Position numbers and translations under genes: made by a program. From Chionis minor (taxonomy: Eukaryota > Chordata > Aves > Charadriiformes > Chionididae): DNA of 64,000 bases. Below the pieces are notes generated by a model. It saw only the letters and a program-made list of their open reading frames with translations, did no database searches and was not told the origin of the DNA. The stretch is taken from positions 410,469 to 474,468 of the forward strand of contig VZSF01003599.1 in the NCBI GenBank assembly GCA_013398295.1, given 5' to 3'. Below are positions 35,300 through 46,699 of the stretch, in pieces (positions within the stretch are counted from its first letter, which is position 1; each line of letters begins with the position of its first letter).

Positions 35300-38180
35300 A
35301 ATATACCAGCAGGTCTCAACATAATTCTATGCAAACATCTTCAAAGAGCACCAAGCACGAGGGGGAAGTATGGTTATCTTGCTAAGCCTGTGACTCAGTT
35401 ACATTTCCCTAAACTTGTCCTCATTTTGAGCACTCTGCACTATCTTAAAGTTTTACTCAAATGTTAGATTAATGAGATGATAAGAGTTAGATCTGTAATA
35501 CCAGGTATGCCTGGACCAGCACCTGGATATGAGCTGCACTGGAATTTGTGTTTCTCTTATATTCGCACAACAGTTTAGATCAGAATCATTGATTAATGTG
35601 ATTCTGGGCATTTTAACTAGTGGGAATAATGGCCTGGTGGTCTGGACTCGGGTTTCCTCAAAACCCTTAAGTGCTGCATGGCAGACTGAGAGTAAAACTC
35701 TAGACTGTGACTTGTTCTTCAATAGCAGTTTCATTACCAGCCCTGCAGCCATGGTTCCCCTCATCACTCCAGTTTCCTCTATGTCCACATAGATACCACA
35801 CAAGTGTTCATGTTCATTGTTCAGCATTTACAGCTCCGTTTTTTAAACTCAGCTTAAATACAAAAAAGGAAGAAATTGCTTGCTGTGGATTTTAATGTCA
35901 CCACTATATTTAGACAATGGCTTAACAATATTTCAGTTGCAAGATAGTTGTGAATAATCTACTTTCATAAGACATAAGTCACTACCAGTAAGTATTACAC
36001 AGAAAGAAAATTCTCCCTAGGCTCATACCCATGAAAATAAAGATGCAATTAGATATTAGATCTCCTCAATTAAAGAAAACATTGCAACGTACATTTTCTT
36101 TTGCAATTTTTTGTTTATATCTCCAGCAATGTATTACTTAAGCTAAAAACTGAGCCACGAAGTGTAATATTTACTATTGAGCCCAAGGAATACATGCTGC
36201 TCCTACTTATATCCAGGAGGCCTCAGGTCACAACCTGATGTGGAGCCAATGCCAAAAGCTGTGGGATGGATATATAGAGTCATCAGTTTAAAGACAAGCA
36301 GAGCCAAGAAATAATACATGTTGTTAATCATTAGAGCTCATCCTATCTGGGTGACCAATGACAAGCCCCACTGTGTTAGCAGGCTGTAATGTCACACAAA
36401 GGGTAGAGTCCACATCCTCCGGTCTGCATTCAAGAAAATATGTTTAAGTGAACACATTAAGGTAGGATCAAACATGGGACAAACCAGGACTTTTTATTAC
36501 AGAAGGTCTTGTATTGTTTTCCATTAGAACTCCATTTACCTACATCATACATTAGTGTAGAACCTGATCATTTTTCCATAATACTTTAAATAATTGCCTA
36601 CATCTCTCACTTGCAGCCTGGGCAGGGGATTTTACTTGACCAGAGCAATGACCACTGAACCTGTTTTGTCTCTCATTCTGCAAACGTAGCCCTCTTCAGA
36701 AGCAATGAACCTCGATCTTTCACCAATTTTCCTACAAGTATAACTCTATTATCTCAGAGAAACTTTCTGACCACCTGCGTCTGAGAGATAAGAGGATCAG
36801 GCCCTAGTCCACTTCGAGCTTCCCAGCCAGATTCACAGAATGAATACATAAAAATCAAAGAGGTTTCTTGTAAGAAATCAAGTCCCTTTCTTCCCCTCAT
36901 TGCTAAAACAGCGGGCCAGTTGCTTGAAAAAAAAATACCACATCTCTCCCCTCTCCTTTTTCTTGCCAATGGATCATGTTGTTCCTCAAAGCCTGGCTCC
37001 AAATACCACCACAGTAAAACATTGCACACAGTATGAATAAATCAGGCCTTCGAAATAAAAAAAGTTGGATGAAAGTGTTAAGTAGAAAACTCAGCTTCAT
37101 TTCACTGTTTTTTAAAATGGTTATTGTGGATGATAGAAATAACTGTTTGTCAACGGAAAAACATTTTATGGGGCAAAATGTTTCAGCCTAAATTATTCAG
37201 TTAATGGTTATTACCTCTGCAAAATGGAATAAAGATGCTGCTATGGCTGAAGCAATTTTGCTGCGGTACCTATAGAAGTAGTGTGAAATGTCTCCCTCAA
37301 GACAGCACTCAGAACTTCAGCTTTCTTGGAGAAAGAGCTGCTGCAGAGGCACTTGCATAGTAGATTGGAAGAGCTTGATTACACTCTTGCGTACGCTGCT
37401 TTTTCACTTTTGGCAGGAAGTTAGGAGCTGTCTACACAAGCTCAGAATTTTATTTGCAAGGGTCTGCTGCTGGTTTTAAACATTGGTTCTTGCAATGCTA
37501 GTTCTTTCTTACTGCCGTTTGGAGGTGTTTTCTGCTTTGATGGACAAGATGCTGGGTATGTGCTTCCTTCTAACAGCATAATTCACAGATTCCTCAGCCT
37601 TCTTGGCATATCAAGCGGGAAACGGCTTATTGTGCACTCTGTGTATGTGAGCTAATTTTGGCAACCTTCGCACTTAGCATAAGGAATGTAGGATGCCTTT
37701 GGCTATATGCCCTCCCCAACCCCTAAAAAAAGGCACCTTGTCAGCGGTTAGCAGTGCTGTCAGAATAGGAAGTTTGCCTCTCGGCTTCTGTTGAAATGGC
37801 TTCAGTTGGAGTGGGCCTAGACTAGGTTATGGATGGGTTCTCTACCTGGATCCAGCTCTGGCATGAGCTGATGCAGCTCCAAGAGGGTCAGGGGAAATCC
37901 TGGTTTTTGCACAACCCAAGATACACCCAGGCTGGCTCTTTGCGTTTCTTCTCTTCATCATACTTTCTGCTGCTCCCTTCCTGAGCAAAGCTCTGTTGTA
38001 TAATACACAGGTGTGCCTCCCTTGCTGTCACATGAGCTTTTTCTAACTCGCTCAGGATAACGGCTTTTCCTAGGTGCATGACTTCCTCTCCCACCTACAC
38101 TAATACTTTCTGCTTAAACAGCAGATGGAACAGTACATTGCAGGAAGGAGAGCTTTGACACAGCTTTAAATCCCACACAG
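35300..38180. other. No gene recognised; unique DNA
   Basis: Two overlapping frames near 35453-35827 (124 codons minus, 87 plus) carry no known motif. GAGGATCAGGCCCTAG near 36793 echoes the end word of the ancient repeat noted at 28690, but has no further support. Confidence 0.5.
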
Positions 38181-38189
38181 ACAATACTG

Positions 38190-38460
38190 TTTTTGCTTCA
38201 GGCTGCCCACCAACAGGAGCTGCCTGGCGCTGCCTCTGTGCTGGCACAGGCCTACCCTCCTCCTTTTGTCCTCATTAGGATCCTGTGGGTGCTGCTTTCC
38301 ACCAAGTCTCCGTGTGCCTGTTGTGGCAGTTCCACATCATTAATGATGCCAACAGGTTTCACAGCACCCTTCTGGCTGTCCCTCTGCCACCACCATGCAC
38401 AGCTGAGCACAGGAAGAGAACAAAAAGGTGCTGATCCCAATGCATGGATATGATGTCTCA
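38190..38460. other. GC-elevated patch with open frames on both strands
   Basis: GC is about 55% over 270 bp. A plus frame (38193-38453, 86 codons) and a minus frame (38252-38461, 69 codons) are both open. Neither resembles a known protein, and CpG content is low. Chance or a decayed exon/retrocopy are the options, with no evidence to choose between them. Confidence 0.3.
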
Positions 38461-38469
38461 AAAGCTCAG

Positions 38470-41150
38470 ATGACCCCGCAGTTCAAACAATTACTCTCCA
38501 AAGCTCCCTCACATACACGTACATGTGTATCCATGGCTTAGTTTTTGGATAGAACAGTCATCTATGCTAACATGTATTTGACTACCTGATAAAAGATTAG
38601 GATTTAACATTCCCAGTGTGTGTTACACTAAGAGATCCACAGGGCAGGACTCATCTGGGAAATCTTTATCTAAACTGATCTAAACTCAGAAGTGAAAAAT
38701 CTGCTGCTGGCAGAAGACCTCATTTTTTTGGGAGTGCTAAGTGTCTGTCATCCGTCCATATTTCTTCATCACTAGGCATTCCTAAAAAACTTAAGCCAAA
38801 ATGTATTTAAAAATAGGCTTCTGTAAACCAGTCATGGGCCATTTACCATAGTTTCACAGCACAGCAGTGAGCTATAGATCATACTTTCAGATCCATTAGA
38901 AGGGACTTAGCTGTTCAGTAGTTAGGAACTTTGAAGGGGACAGGTATGGTCAAATACATTCTGATCTTTCAAACACACCAGCTCAGCATTACTAAACAAA
39001 GCGCTTAACATCAGGAAATACTAATATTAGGAACACATATATCACCACAGAACCACTTTCTTTAGTGACTGATCATGTACCATGACACTGTCACAATCTA
39101 TTTCAAAAGTGATCATGCCATTTTTTATCCATTACAGACATTAGAAGATGTAACAAAAATAATAATAGTAAAGATAGCATAGTCAAAAGCAGAAGTTACT
39201 GTTACAGTAATGACTTTATCAGACATTCTTCTCCTGGAGCAATTAAAAAAAGCTCTGAGCTGGAGTGTAAAGCTAGGCTGAAAAATAAGTCTTCAATATT
39301 TAAGGGAAGAGAAGAGGATGCTTCCTGAGCAGTGTGAACATCTAGAAGCATATTTTCATACTCAACATTTCAGCAGTGCTACCAGCTGCTGCCATTACCT
39401 CTTGCTTCTGCTCGCCCTGTGCCACCACCAGTATGGAGGATGTTCAGCTTCATCAGATTCTGACTTCGATCCACATGACTGCGTAAACCCTTGTCAGAAG
39501 AGTGGCTCGAGGCTGACAGCAAGCAGCCAGTGCTACTAAAGTACCAACCACCTTCATATGGGTCAAACTGAGCCATTTAGTAGAAGAACACTATTAAATT
39601 GGGAAAGTGAAAAAAAGAAATAAAGATAACTACACATTTAATGAAGCTCTGGCATTTCCTTTTGAAGCATCTAAAGACTCCAGTGGACCCAAATCTCTGG
39701 AAGAGTCAGTGTGACCTAAAAGCTCAAGGTTGAAATTAAAACTTCTAATGAAATTCACTAAAATTGACAACACTTCATCTCCTTTCAAGAGGAAAAAAGG
39801 GAAATATTTAAGTGCTTTTGAAAATTCTATCTTTTGACTCCGAGACACTCAGGGCTTCCAACAATGTACAGCTGCTGTTTAAAATTTGAAAGCATTTGGG
39901 ACTTTAAAAAAAATAGCCTAGATAAGGCACTAGAATATACATTCTATCAGTCCATAAGTGGAAGAAGAATGAAATGAGGTGTATACCATTTTTCATTACT
40001 ACGTGCATGATATCACTATTCAAATAAACATCAAACTCAGGAAAACTTATGGATCATACTTTACACATTAATTGCTAAGTACGTAACTAATTGACTATAT
40101 TACATCATATCAGATTTACAATTCTTAATATACCCCTTGGAAGTTATAAAATTCGATCAAAAGCTTCTCTGATAAACTATTGGTCAGCAATTGCTTGAAA
40201 AGTCCTTAAATATTCAGTCATGTGCCCACTTTTTAAAGTAAACAGGCATCAATGAAGGCAGTTTTATGCAGACTTTCATTGTTTCCCATGCGGATGATGC
40301 AGCTTCATCCCATTGTAACCACAAAATCTACACACATACCGACAAGGTGGTAATGTGCAGAATCATAATAAAGGATGTTTTAAAACCTGTATCTGCTAAA
40401 TTTGCTGCAGTCTGCAGGTTCACCAGGATTCACATCACTGTTAATGTAGATCCTCTTGGGTAAAACAACTGTTTTCGTCACATCTAAAATATGAGACACA
40501 CTTAATATTTGTTACCTGAAATACTAGATTTTTTTCCCCATTTCATAATGAAGAAAAGACTGACACTGCTGTCAAGAATTTTCACTTTTTTTGTCATTGA
40601 AATTGTAGAATTTGAGAGAGGCACTACTACAGTTTTAAGGTTCACATGTAAAAGAGATGCAAAGTTAATGTTACCTATTTATGAAAAATATTAAAATAAA
40701 AAATTTCACACTCAAAGACTGAGGTAGGCAATAATTTTCTTCAGCTGTGATCAGATGGTAATTGTGGAAATTAATGTGGTGACTTTATTACCACCTCTTG
40801 TTTTTTGCCAACGATTTAACTGAGGAGCTAAATAAATAAGTAAGCATGAAAAAGGATGTAACCCACAAAGAACAAATGCAAATTTCTACACTCAAGATCA
40901 ACCATTTTTACAAGTGCAGAATGGAAGATGCAGGCTGATCCCTTTTCTGCAGACAGAAAAAGACAGAGATTATAGAGAGTCAAAAGCAGAGTATGAACCA
41001 AAAGCTTGATAAACCATACAGGAAACACAAATAGTAGTTTTGCTGCAAGCTATGTGACACACTATGTCATTCTTGACTCACCTATAACTGTATTGAGCTT
41101 TGAAAACTACACTTCAGGAAAAAAGTTGACTCATTCCAGCAGTGAGAAAG
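38470..41150. other. No gene recognised; unique DNA
   Basis: Strongly AT-rich with short open frames only. Near 38512-38530 ACATACACGTACATGTGTAT is a near-palindrome. No repeat family was recognised. Confidence 0.55.
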
Positions 41151-41164
41151 ATCAAAGACTAGTC

Positions 41165-41535
41165 TTACAAGGTAAGGTTGAAAGATCTGGGGCTGTGCAG
41201 TCTAGTGAAGAGATGGCTACAAGAAGGGATAACAGTCTTCAAAGCACATAAGAGGCTCCTGCAAAGGAGAAAAGGAATAAGCAAGTTTTGCATGCTTATT
41301 TTAGGGAGAAGTAATACTAATGGGCTGAATCTCCAACAGGGGAGACGTAGGGAACATTCTGTAAAACTAAGGATAACTAAGCCCTGAAATAGATTCTGTG
41401 GGGAGATGGGGAACCTCTGTCTTTGCAGATTTTAAAGAATGTGTTAGGCAAACATCTGACACAAATTATACAGGTATAATTTCTCATGCCTAGAGGCAGA
41501 GAGATGAACTACAGGGGTCTGTGGATTATCTATGG
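41165..41535 (+). mobile_element. Old CR1/L3-like LINE 3' fragment, sense
   Basis: The start reads 'CTGGGGCTGTGCAGTCTAGT' then 'GATAACAGTCTTCAAAGCAC'. This is the degraded end of the LINE ORF2 (family 'Leu-Gly-Leu-Phe-Ser-Leu-Glu-Lys ... Thr-Val-Phe-Lys'). The track of LGLCSLVKRWLQEGITVFKA can still be read near 41185-41245. Then come 'CTCCAACAGGGGAGACGTAG', 'TGAAATAGATTCTGTGGGGA', 'GCAGATTTTAAAGAATGTG' and 'AGGCAAACATCTGACACAAA', all in the 3'-end order of old sauropsid CR1 elements. The copy fades out near 41530. It is 5'-truncated and heavily mutated. Confidence 0.6.
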
Positions 41536-41569
41536 CCCAAATATTAGCACAGAGTGAACCTGGGGAGCC

Positions 41570-41880
41570 TGGGAATACTGCACAGGCACACCCAGACTGC
41601 CCAAAGTTCCTGCCAGGCTTGGGAGATCACCTCACCGTCGCTATGGTCTGGCCAACAACTCTCACAATTCCAGTCTTGGAAAGGGTGAGATGCCAGCGAT
41701 GGTGATTTTCTCTGCAGGATTTACCTTTATAGCTGCAGAAGTGTGCGATGCCCAGAGACACCTCTGAAACAGCGCTGCACCATGCCCGAGCCCAACTTTT
41801 GGAAGGTGGTAGGAGTAAGACACAGACACATTGGGAGCAAAATGTGGCTCCATACTTTGCTGTCACTTAAAAGCGCCTAA
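41570..41880. other. Unassigned, locally GC-richer segment
   Basis: It follows directly after the old CR1 tail. Two overlapping minus frames (41627-41866, 79 codons; 41662-41853, 63 codons) are open and contain several CpGs, but I recognise no domain. It may be unique DNA or an unrecognised repeat. Confidence 0.3.
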
Positions 41881-42349
41881 TGAGAAGCTGACTAGCAAAA
41901 CCTTCTTGATGCCTGTCCAGTCTTGTTTTCTGGAACTAGGACACTGTCATGTTTGGTGAATGAAATGCAGCCATTCTGAAGTTTTGTGTCTATCAAATGG
42001 AATTGTAGTGGGCAAAGCCCAGGAAACAAATTATTCATTAAAGATGTGAAAACTACACATGCTACAGATGTGAAAACAGGCTGCATAAAAACATGGGACA
42101 AAGCAACCTCTTTGCTTAAGGGTGTTAATGGTCCAAGCTTGTCCCAATGAGAGACAGTCTGTTTGGTTACAGGGTTCGGTTTCCTTTGGGAAAGGATGTC
42201 ACTGAAAGGCATCTGTAAAGAATCACCCCCAAGAAAGAGTGGGAGTGATTAACCTGTGATGCTAATGTCTCAAAAACCATTTCTATGGTGCTGCTTCCCT
42301 CCTCCTCCATGCCCTGCCTGTGAATTGAATAAATTATACAAGCCGGCAT

Positions 42350-42430
42350 GACATGCGAGCATTAATGGGCCATTTACCACCTGAGAAGTGCATTAACGGG
42401 TCATTAATGTGTACCCTGCAGTTTTTTGCT
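42350..42430. promoter_or_regulatory. Candidate cis-element: repeated GCATTAAYGGGYCATT
   Basis: The 16-mer GCATTAAYGGGYCATT occurs at 42359-42374 and 42390-42405 with two transitions between copies. The copies are 31 bp apart (about three helical turns). Each carries an ATTA core, and a further CATTAATG follows the second copy. The spacing puts both sites on the same DNA face, which suggests co-operative binding of a homeodomain-type factor. This is inference; no assay or conservation data are available. Confidence 0.3.
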
Positions 42431-45400
42431 GTTAGGACTCACTAGATGCTTTGTACTTTTAAAAAGATTATTCTTTTTTTTTAAGTAAGCAAAATTTTTT
42501 ACTTCCATTTTTCTCCCTTTTTCTGAATAAATCTTTAGGTTCTAGGGTAATAACAATTCACAAAAAGAGAATGAAAAGATAGGGTAAAATAAGAATAGCA
42601 GCTTTCTATTATTCTGTGGACATAATTCTCCCAGCTGATGCACATACATAGCTAGCAGGAGGAACATGCCGATTCTGTGATCTCATCTCTTCTCACAGGA
42701 GTATGACACAGTTTCTCAGAAGCTTTGGCTGAGATACTAATGGCCTTAATTAAGCAGACTGACCAGAAGAAATGTTGAAATTGTTTAAGTTGGGGGCTCT
42801 CCCAGCTCCTAGTTATTACACAGTCACCTGAAGATGCCTACCACTTCATACAAGTAGGCCTTGATGGAAAGAAATTAAGGTAACTCAATACATGAACTTG
42901 TACCTGGATTAGTCTTTGTATGGAGGAGAAACTGGATGGAAAGGTCTTCGCGGTCCTGCTGTCAGTGATAATGGTGCTTTTTGAATGCATCAGGCACTGT
43001 TGGGTTGTTCAGTGCTGAAACAAACAGGGAGAATCAAGAGTTGACAAAAAGTCATTATTGCAATATCAGAGATGACATAATTTTTCTCTTATGCATGATC
43101 TCCTACTCTTGTCTATACAAGTTTGGGAATAAAAAATAAGGGTTTAATACCATCAGAGAATTTATTGTTCTATCAGAAATGTGCCTTTTGCCAAATGAAT
43201 GCAGATGTTCATGCCAGGACAGGAGTACTTTGTAATTGGAAAACAGCTGAAAATAGAAAAAAGGAAGTGCATTCCTACCATGCCTTAAATTGCCTGTAAT
43301 ACTTGAAACACAATCAATTTTATTCTGTTACACTGAAGTCTTTTGCTTGATTACTTCTCAGCCTGACAACAATAGCTTGGAATCTCTACAAAGGGAGCAA
43401 GTGCTTTTTCTAAAGATAATTAGTCCACTTTGGTAGGCTCTGAGATTTTTGGGAAGAGGGCAGTACCTGTTTAGTTCTCATGCATTCACTAAGCCTAAGA
43501 ACAAAAAGTAGTAAAAGACACCAGAAACTTAAAATACATTCTGAGTGTTCTCCTCCAGAAAGCGGACCTGACACTGGCACCTGCTCAGCAAAAGAGATAC
43601 ACTGAGACTGGAAAACGGTCAATATTGTCCTCTTTAGAATTCTTTCTTTATGATCACTTGTGAGATTACTTTCTTATAAATAAAAGGTTGTAAATCATAG
43701 TTAAAGATTGTGAAAGTTGGATTTTTGTTACCAAAAATAATGACATGGACCCTGATTGCTACGGCAAAACACCTGCATGTATGAAAGAGACCTACTGAAT
43801 CAGTAGGTTGTAAAGAAAAGGAAAAGAAGAGTGATGTAACATGAATTTCATCAAGCTTAAATTTAAATCTGAGAACTCAAAACAAAAAGCGCAAGTAAAC
43901 AAACAAAAAACCTCACAGAAAAACCTAAGAGTGAAGGAAACAGATAGAAAAAGGCTAGCGGTTCCAGCCTTGGTCCAATTAATTAGAAATTTCACAGGCA
44001 AGACAGCTTCAGTGTTTTCACTTGTGCCTGGGTTTAAGAGAGGGCTGGCCTGTATTTACAAATGATCTTTATCTGCTGCTTTTCTCTGAAGTACAAGTAT
44101 TTGTAAAAGAGGTCATAAGTCAGAAGATATCATCTTTGTACATGCTAGAAGCTCTATTACGTATGGTCCTCAAAGAAGGCAGATATGGAGAAGTTTTTCA
44201 TAGCAGTTTGAGACCCAGAAAGCAACTCAACAATGCCAGCACAATGAACTGAGCACTGACAGTAATGTGAGGTCAAAGATCAGGTTAAGGACTTATGACA
44301 TATTCACACACTACCAGGATCAATGGAAAAATAGGTCAGTGTCTTGCTTTCTTATTATTTTCTGTGGCTCTGTGTCCCGGTACTTGCATATGACAGAAGG
44401 AGCCAGACTCTCATGTAAATTGAACTACGGTCTTATTAAGATCTTATCTATCCTCTACTAAATTTAATAGTCCAAATGAAACATGTTACTCCATCCCACT
44501 CAATCTGTAAGGCATTATTATTGAGTTTATAGTGAGTAACTATTTATTATTTTCTTTATTTTCAGCCACAGCACAGTATATTTTAACATAGCAACCTTCC
44601 ATTGAGTTTGGGCTTCAGGATATATGACTGTCTTTTAAAATAAAAAGCACTGGTAATACAATGAGAGGAGTAAGCCAGTTTGCAGACTATAGATTTTCAA
44701 GAGGAAATGGTGATTGAACTGACCATGCTAGGGATGGCTTTTAGTTTGAGCCGAAGAAAATGGATGTGGCAATAATTCCATGTTACCTATTGAATGTTAA
44801 TTTCAGAGACATTCTTTGCTGAGAGTTTGAAAGGACAAAATTTGAATTCTAATTTCCAGAGAAGGCAAAGGCATTTATAGCAATTGCCTTTGTGTAATTG
44901 CTAGAGTACAGACTGTATGCAGGGGCATAGGACAATGCATCTCATAAGGATTCAAAGATAAATGACTTAATCTAAGATCTACAACTCTAATTATATACAT
45001 CTCTCTATCCTAAAGGGTTTTATTTTGCTATAGCTGCTTTTAGAGCGATTAACAAAATGTCGCATTGTATCTCTGTTAGTGTGGGGGCATGTGCAAAGAC
45101 TGCATATATGCCGAAAGCCTATTTTTATATTAAGTCCTAAAATGGAATTCAAATCCAGTTTGTTTCTGTTACAGTGCTGTGATCATTACAAGCTACTATT
45201 TTTGAAAATATTGATAATCACATTTACACATTGAAAGGGTGTGTAAGAAAGAAACATAATTAATATTAAAAAGGTGAATAAGGAAATATTTACAAAAGAG
45301 CAAGCAAAGAATGAACCTAGCTACAAATCTCCTGCACTATCTCCCTAGCAACACAAATCTCAGCCTAAGCTTTCTCTTTAAGCTTAAGTTCTGCTGGCTA

Positions 45401-45570
45401 CAAACCCAAGATCTCCTCTGCTTCCACACCGAAACTGATATTCTGACTTCTCCATCCTGGTGGAAATGTGTAAAGATTTGCCTGCAAGGATGGGAAAAAA
45501 CAGTTCAGCTGAGAGATGCAGATCATCACTATCATCATTCCAGGAGGATCCACACACATCACCAAGCAAG
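42430..45570. other. No gene recognised; unique DNA
   Basis: Short open frames only. Just upstream of the CR1 copy, TAAGCTT (45366-45372) and AAGCTTA (45380-45386) form a small inverted repeat with a 7-nt spacer. No target-site feature was recognised. Confidence 0.55.
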
Positions 45571-46550
45571 TCTGTTGACTGGTCCATATTGGAACCAGTA
45601 CTGCTCAATATCTTCATCAATGACATAGACAGTGGGATCAAGTGCATCCTCAGCAAGGTTGTATATGACACCAAGCTGAGTGGTGTGGTTGACATGCCGG
45701 ATGGGTGGGATGCCATCCAGAGGGACCTGGACAGGCTTGAGAAGTGGGCTTGTGTGAATGTCACGAGGTTCAGCAAGGCCACGTGCAGGGTCCTGCACCT
45801 GGTTTGGGGCAACCCCCAGTATCAATACTGGCTGGGGGGTGAAGGGATGGAGAGCAGCCCTGTTGAGAAGGACTTGGGGGTACTGGTGGATGGAAAACCG
45901 GACATGAGTCGGTAATGTGTGCTCGCAGCACAGAAAGCCAACCATATCCTAGGCTACACCACAAGAAGTGTGGCCAGCAGGTTGAGGGAGGTGATTCTGC
46001 CCCTCTACTCCACTCTGGTGAGATCCCACCTGGAGTACTGCATCCAGCTCTGGGGCCCCCAACATACAAAGGACATGGACCTGCTGGAACAAGTCCAGAG
46101 GAGGGCCATGAAGATGATGTGAGGGCTGGAGCCCCTCTGCTATGAGGACGGGCTGAGAGAGTTGGGGTTGTTCAGCCTGGAGAAGAGAAGGCTCTGGGGA
46201 GACCTTATAGCAGCTTTTCAGTACGTAAAGGGGGCTTATATGAAAGATGGGGACAAACTTTTTAGCAGGGCCTGTTGTGCCCAGACAAGGAGTAATGGCT
46301 TTAAGTTAAAAGAGGGATGATTCAGACTAGACATAAGGAAGAAATTTTTTTACGCTGATGGTGGTGAGACACTGGCCCAGGTTGCCCAGAGAGGTGGTCG
46401 ATGCCTCATCCTTGGAAACATTCCAGGTCAGGCTGGACGGGGCTCTGAGCAACGTGATCTAGTTGAAGATGCCCTTGCTCATTGCAGTGGAGGTTGGACT
46501 AGGTGACCTTTAAAGGTCCCTTCCAACCTAAACTAGTCTATGATTTTTTT
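45570..46550 (+). mobile_element. 5'-truncated CR1 LINE retrotransposon
   Basis: This is the best-preserved transposable element in the window. It starts inside the reverse-transcriptase region of ORF2 ([14 protein letters not shown] near 45588-45630) and runs through the ORF2 C-terminus (LEYCIQLWGPQ near 46030-46065). It continues into the CR1 3' untranslated end, including 'GGAGGTTGGACTAGGTGACC' and 'GGTCCCTTCCAACCTAAAC'. It ends with TCTATGATTTTTTTGA, a worn copy of the CR1 8-bp terminal repeat. Full CR1 elements are about 4-4.5 kb, so about three quarters of the 5' side is missing, as is usual for target-primed integration. No target-site duplication is obvious, which is typical for CR1. 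Confidence 0.93.
45571..46320 (+). pseudogene. Broken CR1 ORF2 reverse-transcriptase C-terminal part
   Basis: One frame carries the homology throughout. It holds the [10 protein letters not shown] segment, then the metal-binding box, the [16 protein letters not shown] segment, the [14 protein letters not shown] segment and LGLFSLEKRRLWGDLIAAF. The RT box that normally reads F/Y-A-D-D here reads V-V-Y-D (about 45658-45669), so the first catalytic Asp is a Tyr (codon 45664-45666). In-frame stops occur at TAA 45913-45915, TGA 46120-46122 and TGA 46318-46320. No frameshift is needed to follow the homology. The endonuclease and N-terminal RT parts are absent. It is not functional: truncated, interrupted by stops and missing a catalytic residue. 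Full CR1 ORF2 encodes endonuclease plus reverse transcriptase for target-primed insertion. Confidence 0.9.
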
Positions 46551-46671
46551 GATAATTGTTTTGTAAACCACCTCCTCAGAGGTCACTAGAGACTCTCAAG
46601 ACCACAAGTGAACCACAGACTCAAGGCTGAATAACATTGACCTAGAGTAAATTCATTCAATAGCAAGAAAG

Positions 46672-46690
46672 TCACTCACTCACTCACTCT
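46672..46690. repeat. (CACT)n short tandem repeat
   Basis: Between four and five CACT/CTCA units lie about 120 bp downstream of the CR1 end. Confidence 0.9.
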
Positions 46691-46699
46691 ACCCTCATT

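Noticed and set aside
37200..37275. MIR relic ('CTCTGCAAAATGGAATAAAG')
   Set aside because: Single weak word without the neighbouring segments.
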